Origin: Litorimonas sp039975855
GTDB taxonomy: Bacteria > Pseudomonadota > Alphaproteobacteria > Caulobacterales > Maricaulaceae
Length of the DNA: 64,000 nucleotides
Direction of reading: 5' to 3'
Assembly (NCBI GenBank): GCA_039975855.1
Contig: JBDWGH010000006.1
Location: 1 to 64,000, forward strand
Within the stretch, counting starts at the first letter, position 1; the number at the start of each line of letters is the position of its first letter. Below the pieces are notes generated by a model, which made no database searches, was not told the origin of the DNA, and worked only from the letters and a program-made list of their open reading frames with translations. Position numbers and translations under genes: made by a program. Below, one piece after another: positions 7,833-15,222 of the stretch.

Positions 7833-8933
7833 ATGAGCCAAGACATCATCACACGTATCGAAAATTTCGCTGCCAGCTCGGGTCAATCCGAGTCGACGCT
7901 CGCACGTAAAATTTTCAATGACGGCAAAACGTTGACCCGCCTGCGCAATGGTGGACAGTTAACCCCCCGAACACAGGAAAAGGCTATGGCCGCATTAGAC
8001 ACGCTTGAGCGTGAAGCCGCAGGACCTCTGGGTCAGAAGCTAACGCATTTAGATCGCTTAGAAGCGGAAAGTATTCACATAATGCGCGAGGTCGTCGCGC
8101 AATGCGAAAACCCCGTCATGCTGTATTCTGTCGGGAAAGACAGCTCAGTCATGTTAGAACTTGCGATCAAAGCGTTTTATCCATCGCCTCCGCCATTTGC
8201 CTTGCTCCACGTTGATACGCGTTGGAAATTCAAGGAAATGTACGAGTTTCGTAACCGCCGCGCCAAAGAAGCCGGCATGGAGTTGATTACGCACATCAAC
8301 CCAGATGCAATTGCCGATGATGTGGGTCCTTTCACACACGGCTCCGCGGTCCACACGGACATCACGAAAACCCAAGGTTTGAAACAAGCCCTCGATGCCG
8401 GTAAATTTGACGCGGCTTTTGGTGGTGCGCGGCGCGACGAGGAGAAGTCTCGGGCGAAAGAACGCATCTTCTCTTTCCGCAATGAGCATCATCGTTGGGA
8501 CGCGAAGAACCAACGCCCTGAATTATGGGACATATATAATGCTCGTGTTCAAAAGGGCGAAAGCATGCGGGTCTTCCCGATTTCAAATTGGACGGAATTG
8601 GACATCTGGCAGTATATCTACCGTGAAAATATCCAAATCCCTGGGCTTTACCTCTCCAAAAAACGTCCTGTTGTCGAACGCGACGGCGGGCTGATTATGG
8701 TCGATGATGAGCGCATGCCGCTTAAACCTGGCGAAAAGCCAATGATGAAGTCTGTCCGGTTCCGCACGCTTGGCTGTTATCCGCTGACAGGCGCTGTCGA
8801 GTCCGAAGCGACAACGCTAGAAGACGTCATACAAGAAATTCTTCTCGCGACAGGATCAGAACGGCAAGGCCGAGTTATCGACTCCGACGCCGGACAATCC
8901 ATGGAGAAGAAAAAAGAAGAGGGTTACTTCTAA
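7833..8933 (+). CDS. cysD: Sulfate adenylyltransferase small subunit CysD with N-terminal HTH-like extension
   Basis: CysD with CysN makes APS from ATP and sulfate. From about residue 70 the protein is a standard CysD: LTHLDRLEAESIHIMREV, the PP-loop SVGKDSS (99-105), AAFGGARRDEEKSRAKER, FPISNWTELDIWQYI and LGCYPLTGAVES. The first 64 residues are extra. They read like a short helix-turn-helix domain (IITRIENFAASSGQSESTLA and a following LTRLRNGG turn), a type seen as small free proteins in Alphaproteobacteria. An alternative ATG at 7986 (Met52) has a good AGGAAAAGG ribosome binding site and would give a normal-length CysD, so two starts are possible. The stop overlaps the cysN start (TAATG). 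Confidence 0.92.
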   Translation: MSQDIITRIENFAASSGQSESTLARKIFNDGKTLTRLRNGGQLTPRTQEKAMAALDTLEREAAGPLGQKLTHLDRLEAESIHIMREVVAQCENPVMLYSVGKDSSVMLELAIKAFYPSPPPFALLHVDTRWKFKEMYEFRNRRAKEAGMELITHINPDAIADDVGPFTHGSAVHTDITKTQGLKQALDAGKFDAAFGGARRDEEKSRAKERIFSFRNEHHRWDAKNQRPELWDIYNARVQKGESMRVFPISNWTELDIWQYIYRENIQIPGLYLSKKRPVVERDGGLIMVDDERMPLKPGEKPMMKSVRFRTLGCYPLTGAVESEATTLEDVIQEILLATGSERQGRVIDSDAGQSMEKKKEEGYF

Positions 8934-10846
8934 TGGCTCATCACGACCCCCTCATTGCGCAAGACATCAAAGCTTATTTGGATGTCCAAGAGAACAAAAG
9001 CTTCCTCCGCGTGTTCACATGCGGCTCTGTTGATGATGGAAAATCTACCCTCATTGGCCGGCTGCTATATGACTCAAAGCTGATTTATGAAGATCAAATG
9101 GCCGCGATTGAGCGCGATTCAAAAGCGTCCGGCACACAAGGTGAAAAGCCTGACCTTGCACTGCTCGTTGATGGCCTTGCTGCAGAACGTGAGCAGGGGA
9201 TCACAATCGATGTGGCTTACCGCTTCTTCTCTACGGATAAGCGCAAGTTCATCATCGCCGACACGCCTGGTCATGTTCAATACACGCGAAATATGGCGAC
9301 AGGCGCGTCGACTGCTGATGTTGCAATCCTGCTGATTGATGCCCGTTACGGGGTTATGGAACAAACCCGCCGCCATGCTTTTATCGCAAGCCTTTTGGGG
9401 ATTCCTCAAGTTGTTGTCGCCGTGAACAAGATGGACCTTGTCGATTTTGATCAAAGCAAGTTCAATGAAATTGACGTCGCATTCCGGAACTTCGCGAAAA
9501 ACCTAAACTTCAAAGACATTATGACGGTCCCTGTCAGTGCTTTGGACGGCGATAACGTCACAACTAAATCTGACGCGGCGCCGTGGTATAATGGCCCCAG
9601 CTTGCTGGAATTCCTCGAAGATGTCGAAGTTGACCGTCAAAGTCTTGAAGCGCCGTTCCGTCTACCTGTGCAATGGGTGAACCGCCCGAACCTGGATTTC
9701 CGCGGTTTCTCAGGCACGATCGCGTCGGGTACAATATCTAAAGGCGATGAGATCATGGCGATGCCGTCGGGCAAACGCTCTAAGGTCAAGGACATCGTTC
9801 TTTACAAAGAGAGCCTCGACCACGCCCGCCAAGACCAAGCTGTTACAATCACATTGGAAGATGAGATTGATATTTCGCGCGGTGATATGATCTGTACGCC
9901 TGAACTACCAAACGAAGTTGCGGACCAGTTCCAGGCACATCTAATTTGGATGGACGACACGCGTCTCTTCCCAGGCCGTCAATATCTGATCCGTACGGCC
10001 AATATGGCTGTTGCTGGATCAGTAACAGCATTGAAGCACCGTATAGATGTTGCCGATTTCTCTGAAGCGGCAGCCAAGACCCTAGAGTTGAACGAGATCG
10101 GCGTTGTGACATTGTCACTGACCAAGCCTATTCCGTTTGACCCCTATCTGAATAACCGCACGACGGGCGCTTTTGTGGTCGTTGACCGCATGACGAACCG
10201 GACTGTGGGTGCAGGTACGATTGATTTTGCGCTTCGCCGTTCACAGAACATTGTGCGTCAGGACTTCACGGTTGATCATGATGCTCGCGCTGAGCAAAAG
10301 GGTCAACGGCCTGCGACGCTCTGGTTCACGGGTCTGTCGGGTTCTGGTAAAAGTACAATTGCCAACCATGTTGATCAGCTCTTGTTTGAACGCGGCCATC
10401 ACACTTACACTTTGGACGGAGATAATATCCGTCATGGGCTAAACCGTGATCTAGGCTTTACAAAAGAAGACCGCGTCGAGAATATTCGCCGCATTGGTGA
10501 AGTGTCGCGCCTCATGAATAATGCCGGATTGATTACGATGTGTTCTTTCATCAGCCCATACCGTGCCGAGCGTCAAATGGTTCGAAGCAAAGCGGGAGAG
10601 GGGGCCTTCATCGAAATCTTCGTCGACACGCCATTGGACGTTGCTGAACAACGTGATGTGAAAGGTTTGTATAAGCGGGCACGTGCAGGTGAGATCAAAA
10701 ACTTCACTGGTATCGATTCCGAATATCAGCCGCCGCAAAACCCAGAAATTCATGTGAAAACAGTTGAAACAAGCGCCGAAGAGGCTGCCGCGATCATCGT
10801 TGAATATCTGGAATCCAACGGCTTCCTGACAGTTGCCGGACTTTAA
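8933..10846 (+). CDS. cysNC: Bifunctional sulfate adenylyltransferase subunit 1 / APS kinase
   Basis: This 637-residue fusion supplies the regulatory GTPase of ATP sulfurylase and the kinase that turns APS into PAPS. The GTPase part shows GSVDDGKSTLIGR (31-43), DTPGHVQYTRNM and NKMD. The APS kinase part starts near residue 455 with LWFTGLSGSGKSTIAN, followed by DGDNIRHGLNRDLGF and FISPYRAER. The start overlaps the cysD stop by one base, so the two are translationally coupled. No PAPS reductase (cysH) or sulfite reductase gene is nearby, which leaves PAPS available for sulfotransferases as well as for reduction elsewhere. Confidence 0.95.
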   Translation: MAHHDPLIAQDIKAYLDVQENKSFLRVFTCGSVDDGKSTLIGRLLYDSKLIYEDQMAAIERDSKASGTQGEKPDLALLVDGLAAEREQGITIDVAYRFFSTDKRKFIIADTPGHVQYTRNMATGASTADVAILLIDARYGVMEQTRRHAFIASLLGIPQVVVAVNKMDLVDFDQSKFNEIDVAFRNFAKNLNFKDIMTVPVSALDGDNVTTKSDAAPWYNGPSLLEFLEDVEVDRQSLEAPFRLPVQWVNRPNLDFRGFSGTIASGTISKGDEIMAMPSGKRSKVKDIVLYKESLDHARQDQAVTITLEDEIDISRGDMICTPELPNEVADQFQAHLIWMDDTRLFPGRQYLIRTANMAVAGSVTALKHRIDVADFSEAAAKTLELNEIGVVTLSLTKPIPFDPYLNNRTTGAFVVVDRMTNRTVGAGTIDFALRRSQNIVRQDFTVDHDARAEQKGQRPATLWFTGLSGSGKSTIANHVDQLLFERGHHTYTLDGDNIRHGLNRDLGFTKEDRVENIRRIGEVSRLMNNAGLITMCSFISPYRAERQMVRSKAGEGAFIEIFVDTPLDVAEQRDVKGLYKRARAGEIKNFTGIDSEYQPPQNPEIHVKTVETSAEEAAAIIVEYLESNGFLTVAGL

Positions 10847-10860
10847 ATAGGCCAAAGGGC

Positions 10861-11835
10861 GTGGCGGATTTCGACCTATTTAATGGGGATGCCGATGGCA
10901 TATTCTCATTGCTGCAATTGCGGCAGGTTGACCCGCGCCCTGATGCGGTCCGCATAACGGGTGTTAAGCGTGATACGCAGTTGTTTAAACGCGTCTCCGA
11001 GCAAGTTGGTCCCGGTGACCGGATTACGGCTTTGGATATTGGTATGGCCCGAAATGCGGCCGGCCTTGGGTCTGCTTTGGAGGCGGGCGCAGAGGTTTTC
11101 TTCTGCGATCATCATGCCACTGGCAGTATACCAGAAAATGAGAACCTAACGGTTCTCATGGACGAGTCGGCGCAAACCTGTACGGCCTATTTGATTGATC
11201 AGCATTTAGGCGGAGCCAAGTCTGCTTGGGCGGTTTGCGGCGCTTATGGTGATAATTTTCAAGCACTCGCCGCGCGGATAGCCGCGGAGCGTCAAGTCAC
11301 ACTTCCCTTGGGGCAATTGCGAGAGCTGGGTGAGCTCGTCAATTATAATGCTTATGGTTTGACGATCGAGGATTTGCATTTCCATCCGTCTGACCTCTAT
11401 GCGCGCCTGTCAGCCTATCCAGACCCGATGTCTTTCATTGAGGATGCGCCCGAGGCTTTGGATACCTTGCGTCAGGGACATCGTTCGGATTGGGATATCG
11501 CGGAAAGCGCTCGCGAAATTCATATCTCCAATGCAGGCCAAATCCTATCGCTTCCGGCGAGCCCCGCATCGAACCGGATCAGCGGCTTATTTGCAAATGC
11601 GCTTGTAGATGAGGAACCGGATAAAGCTTTTGCCGTCCTGACCCATTTAGGCTCGGATAGCGGCGGCTATCGCGTGTCTGTGCGCGCGCCTCTCGCCCGT
11701 AAAACACGGCAAGCTAATCATTTCGCGGCCGAGTTCGGAGGCGGCGGCCGCGCCGAAGCAGCAGGCATTGATCTGCTGACGGACGATGACATGACCCGCT
11801 TTATTGATGGGTTTACGGCAGGGTTTGCGTCTTAG
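10861..11835 (+). CDS. DHH-family phosphoesterase, possible pAp phosphatase
   Basis: This 324-residue protein starts with GTG, preceded by AAAGGG, 14 bases after cysNC. Metal-binding motifs of the DHH superfamily are visible: FNGDADG near the N-terminus, LDIG, CDHHATG near residue 83, and a C-terminal glycine-rich FGGGGRAEAAG as in DHHA1 domains. DHH/DHHA1 proteins include NrnA-type enzymes that hydrolyse 3'-phosphoadenosine 5'-phosphate (pAp) and short oligonucleotides. pAp is the by-product of every PAPS-using reaction, so an enzyme removing it would fit immediately after cysD-cysNC. The family is clear; the substrate is inferred from context. An exopolyphosphatase-like or nanoRNase role is the alternative. 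Confidence 0.8.
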   Translation: MADFDLFNGDADGIFSLLQLRQVDPRPDAVRITGVKRDTQLFKRVSEQVGPGDRITALDIGMARNAAGLGSALEAGAEVFFCDHHATGSIPENENLTVLMDESAQTCTAYLIDQHLGGAKSAWAVCGAYGDNFQALAARIAAERQVTLPLGQLRELGELVNYNAYGLTIEDLHFHPSDLYARLSAYPDPMSFIEDAPEALDTLRQGHRSDWDIAESAREIHISNAGQILSLPASPASNRISGLFANALVDEEPDKAFAVLTHLGSDSGGYRVSVRAPLARKTRQANHFAAEFGGGGRAEAAGIDLLTDDDMTRFIDGFTAGFAS

Positions 11836-11882
11836 TATTAATCAGGTGAATTCTGCGCAAAACACGGATCTGCCAAGTGTAT

Positions 11883-11906
11883 TTCTTTGGGCGTTTTACG
11901 CCGCTC
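11883..11906 (+). repeat. 24-bp direct repeat, left copy flanking the SUKH gene
   Basis: This copy starts TTCTTTGGGCG and ends CGCCGCTC. It matches the right copy (12577-12600) at 23 of 24 positions. It contains a small hairpin, GGCGT-TTT-ACGCC. It lies about 50 bases after the DHH gene stop. Confidence 0.8.
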
Positions 11907-11928
11907 AGTTTTGACAGCGCCAGATTCG

Positions 11929-12441
11929 CTAGGAATGCAACCAAGGCCGATAGTCATCCGAACCGATTTTTTCAGCTACAAGTTTTGCAGCCTCTTTTAA
12001 CGAAATAGTTTTCTCCATTCGGTTCTTTTGTATGAATGCATATCCACCCAGAAAAGCCTCAAAATCATCCGCTAACTTATTTTGGTTTATAGTGTCGCCA
12101 TCAATATACTGTGCCCAAATCTCGCCCGTCTTCGTCGAAACAAAGATACCGCCAATTTCTCCGACAGCAATCTTCATAAACTCGCCGCTATCTTGATTAG
12201 TTGAGAGCAGATACTCTAAAAAACTATCTGAACCATTCCCAAATATCGTGCTTCCCAACTCAAGACTATCAAAATTACAAAGCAATAGAAGATCTCGAAA
12301 TGAAGCTGGTAACTTTTGACCCAGTTGTTGTTCAAATTCATTAAGTTTAACGTTGCTTAGATATGGAGCGATGTAAGGTGGGTTCACCAAATTTGAGAAA
12401 TCTTCGATAAACGCAACCAAATTTTGCCTGCTGTCAAACAT
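11929..12441 (-). CDS. SMI1/KNR4 (SUKH) domain protein, orphan immunity-like
   Basis: The protein is 170 residues from the preferred ATG at 12441; the frame stays open upstream to 12561 but those 40 residues do not fit the family. Features of SUKH domains are visible: FEQQLGQKLPASFRDLLL, typical of the first helix and turn, an acidic middle, and the pattern IAVGEIGGIFVSTKTGEIWA resembling the central strands. SUKH proteins are mostly immunity proteins that neutralise nuclease or deaminase toxins of contact-dependent systems. No toxin is encoded next to it, so it is an orphan. The gene is A+T richer than its neighbours and lies between 24-bp direct repeats, both signs of acquisition. Confidence 0.7.
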   Translation of the reverse strand: MFDSRQNLVAFIEDFSNLVNPPYIAPYLSNVKLNEFEQQLGQKLPASFRDLLLLCNFDSLELGSTIFGNGSDSFLEYLLSTNQDSGEFMKIAVGEIGGIFVSTKTGEIWAQYIDGDTINQNKLADDFEAFLGGYAFIQKNRMEKTISLKEAAKLVAEKIGSDDYRPWLHS

Positions 12442-12576
12442 AGATGCTTTCACAATTTCATCACGATTGGCATTGTTAGTTTTGTGAACACCAAGGCTCT
12501 TATCTCGATCACAACCAATCCACCCGCGTTCTATTCTGGACGAATTTCGCCAAATAGGCAAACTTTACCAGCGTCC

Positions 12577-12600
12577 TTCTTTGGGCGTTTTAAGCCGCTC
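12577..12600 (+). repeat. 24-bp direct repeat, right copy flanking the SUKH gene
   Basis: It differs from the left copy (11883-11906) only at position 17 (A for C), a change that weakens the internal hairpin. The two copies start 694 bp apart and have the same orientation. They could be recombination ends of an inserted cassette or a duplicated target. Confidence 0.8.
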
Positions 12601-13136
12601 GACTAATATCCGCTTTGCCCCTGATGCCGCCATAAATTCACTATTTCAAATTTCCGTCCCTGTTTCTGAAAATTGGAAACCGCATGATTTCAAACACCTA
12701 TGCACAATCCCAACAGAATAATCCTCACTTTCCAAAGCTGTGATATATTGGACGAGTTCTTTCAAACACGGGACAGGTGAGGCCTCGCTTGCTGGTTTGG
12801 GAGACGATGGGTCTGAGCGTTCTGGCTGTGTAAATCGCTTTCGCGAAATACACTATGAGAAGCAGAGAGGTGCCGGGATTTTAGGAGTGAGAGCCGATGC
12901 GTGGGGCCAGAGATGCCTCAACTCGTAGGACAAACGGGCCGCTTCTTCAAAAACCATCGCCGCAGAGCCTGTTTGTCATCTTACAATTGGCAAACGCTGT
13001 CTTCGCGTAAAACACTTTTTTCTACCCTTTGGTATTCCATCGGGGAGACAACTCTGCGGGCATGTCCTGCTATATAAATTGCTTCGGCAGCCCGTCCTAA
13101 AACAAGGATAATGGGCTGCAAGCAATCCCGCTTGGC
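12601..13136. other. Intergenic region without a recognisable gene
   Basis: More than 500 bases between the SUKH cassette and the TonB receptor gene. A short open frame at 12740-12928 has no recognisable content. Apart from the hairpin at 13087-13119 nothing was identified; remnants of a decayed gene are possible. Confidence 0.4.
13087..13119 (-). terminator. Stem-loop downstream of the TonB receptor gene
   Basis: Perfect 7-bp arms GCAGCCC (13087-13093) and GGGCTGC (13113-13119) enclose a second short stem (TCCT/AGGA). It lies 18 bases beyond the stop of the leftward TonB receptor gene, where a terminator is expected. The tract after the stem on the minus strand is A+T rich but has no clear run of T, so it may be a mRNA-stabilising hairpin or a weak terminator. 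Confidence 0.5.
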
Positions 13137-15200
13137 TTAAAACGTTCCGCTAAATTCGACATTCAAAATTGGGCCGAATTTGCGAGCTTGGAATTCTGTG
13201 AAATCTAGGACGCCGCGATCACGTCGATCCGTAAAGACTTGGCGTGTGAAATCTTCGCTGGAGTCAATCAGATTGATTAATTCCGCTTTCACTTTCATCC
13301 CGAACACATCCTTATGCTCAACAAAGGCATAGGTGATCGGGCGTTCAAGTGTTGGGTCATCCGTGGTGAACAGACGGAAGCCTTTATAGTCGGCATATTC
13401 GCGTACGCCCGCGCCATAAGCCCATTGCGTGTCCGGAATATCGTGACGCATACGCGCGTGCCAGAAGGTCTTGAGGTCTCGGCTGATTTGGCGAGAATTT
13501 AGCGTGACAGGGTCATCTACGCGGCTATCGCGCCATTGAATGTCGAGATCAAATTGTGTGCCTTCCCATCCCCAACGCGCGCCTTTGATCGAGGTGTTGA
13601 AGTCCACACCCCAGAGAGCGGCATTATCAATGTTACCGACAGCGTCGCCATCATCGCCAATCGGGATTCGGTCCACGAGGTCTTCAATAAATCGAACATA
13701 GGGATTCACGTTGACGGTAAAGCCTTGGCCGAAGTCTTTGTCGAATTCTATGCCTGCGCGCCAATCCTGCTGCGGTACAAGGTCAACATTTGCAGCCCGG
13801 TCAATATTATCGACAATATCGACAGAGGCGATGAAATCAAAGAAGCTGAGCTGCCCAACCCGGCGTTCCACATCAAACCTAACGGAGGTTCCGTCTTTCG
13901 GTTTATAAGTGGCGCGGACAAAGCCCTTTGGCCTTACAAAATCGTCAGAGCGTTCCCCAACAACTTCGAGCTTGGAATACTCCACACCTGCGGAAACTTG
14001 TAAATCCCATTTAGGCGAGAGCGCTCGGCTGTGGGTGAGGGTGGTTTCCGCCCGGCGTTCTTCGACACGATTGGTGGCGCCTGTGAGCGTTTGTTCGACA
14101 AAGACGCCGTCTTCTAAGACCCGCAAATCGGATTCAATATCCAACACGTTGAAAGCCCCTTCGACACCAAAGGTCCAATCACGGCCTTCAACCGGCGACC
14201 AGCTATATTCGGCTCGAGCAATGGATTCTGACTCATCGGCGAGGCGGTCGAAGATCGACCCGCTTTGCTGTTCTCCGTCCAATGAGAAGACTGAAAACTG
14301 GCTACGGGTCGGGGAGCGTTCGAACCGGTAATAACCAATGGCCTTGAATTTGCCCTCGCCGAGAAATCCGATCGTCAGAGGCAGTTCGTAATCTGCGCCG
14401 ATCTTGGCATTCCATTCATTCTCGCCGCCATTGAACACTGTTTCTAAGTCTTCGCCCCGTGCGGTTTGTGCGCGCCTGCTGGAGCGAACGGTTTGCGTGG
14501 AATTGGTCTTGTTATATTCCAGATTGAGATTGCCCACATGATCTTCCTTGGGTTTCCAATTCAGATCGAGAACAACGCCTGGGCCATCATAATTATAGCG
14601 ACCCAATTCGTCCCGTATTTCGAAGACAGTTCCGTCCGCCGCGGTCAGTGTTTCGGGTCCCCAATCGCCATTTCGATTTGACTCATTGCGAAGCTCTGCA
14701 GTGTAGCTTAGATTTCCTTTGGTTCCAGAAAGCGTGAGATGAGCATGCGTCAAATTTACAGGCTGACGTTCGCGGAATTCCGGCGCCCAGCTCCACGTAC
14801 CTGTGCTGCCCGTTGCCTTCGTAATGATATTTGCGACTTGGCCGGAGAGGCCAGGAATATCCAATGATGCGCCGTCTTTGATCTCAATACGGACGACGCT
14901 TTCTGCGACGATACGTGTGAGCTGTGATCCGACATCTGATTTCCCGGTCAGGCGTTCTCCGTTGATAAGGACATTGGCACCGCCTTGTCCCAATCCGCGG
15001 CGATTATCTGCCCCTTGGAGCTGATAGCCCGGAATTTGATCAATCATGTCGAGCGCATTGCGCGGTGCATATTGCTCGAAAAAGGCTGCGTCATAGGTGT
15101 CATCTGTGGCTTGGGCGTAAGCTGCTAGGCCACAGGTTTGGCTCAAAATAAGGCCGAGTGCGACCGTTGCCGCGAGATGCGGCTTAGAAAATTTAGGCAT
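13137..15200 (-). CDS. TonB-dependent receptor-like outer membrane protein
   Basis: The protein has 687 residues. The N-terminus is a signal peptide (hydrophobic LAATVALGLILSQT, cleavage likely after AYAQA near residue 30). A plug-like domain follows (about 40-135) with PRNALDMIDQIPGYQL and GQGGANVLINGERLTGK, ending in VEIKDGASLDIPGLSG-type text. The rest alternates in the manner of a large beta barrel and ends in phenylalanine (FSGTF), as outer membrane proteins do. A canonical TonB box is not obvious. It is the last gene of an operon with BlaI- and M56-type genes (22-base gaps), so its expression is probably derepressed by proteolysis of BlaI. The ligand is unknown. Confidence 0.85.
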   Translation of the reverse strand: MPKFSKPHLAATVALGLILSQTCGLAAYAQATDDTYDAAFFEQYAPRNALDMIDQIPGYQLQGADNRRGLGQGGANVLINGERLTGKSDVGSQLTRIVAESVVRIEIKDGASLDIPGLSGQVANIITKATGSTGTWSWAPEFRERQPVNLTHAHLTLSGTKGNLSYTAELRNESNRNGDWGPETLTAADGTVFEIRDELGRYNYDGPGVVLDLNWKPKEDHVGNLNLEYNKTNSTQTVRSSRRAQTARGEDLETVFNGGENEWNAKIGADYELPLTIGFLGEGKFKAIGYYRFERSPTRSQFSVFSLDGEQQSGSIFDRLADESESIARAEYSWSPVEGRDWTFGVEGAFNVLDIESDLRVLEDGVFVEQTLTGATNRVEERRAETTLTHSRALSPKWDLQVSAGVEYSKLEVVGERSDDFVRPKGFVRATYKPKDGTSVRFDVERRVGQLSFFDFIASVDIVDNIDRAANVDLVPQQDWRAGIEFDKDFGQGFTVNVNPYVRFIEDLVDRIPIGDDGDAVGNIDNAALWGVDFNTSIKGARWGWEGTQFDLDIQWRDSRVDDPVTLNSRQISRDLKTFWHARMRHDIPDTQWAYGAGVREYADYKGFRLFTTDDPTLERPITYAFVEHKDVFGMKVKAELINLIDSSEDFTRQVFTDRRDRGVLDFTEFQARKFGPILNVEFSGTF

Positions 15201-15222
15201 AGGGGTCTCGGTTTTTCTGAGG

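Noticed and set aside
11891..12600. Reading the 24-bp repeats as integron attC sites
   Set aside because: The hairpin is too short and the GTTRRRY/RYYYAAC core sites of attC are absent.
12740..12928. 62-residue open frame between the SUKH cassette and the TonB receptor gene
   Set aside because: Composition is unlike the neighbouring genes and nothing in it resembles a known small protein.
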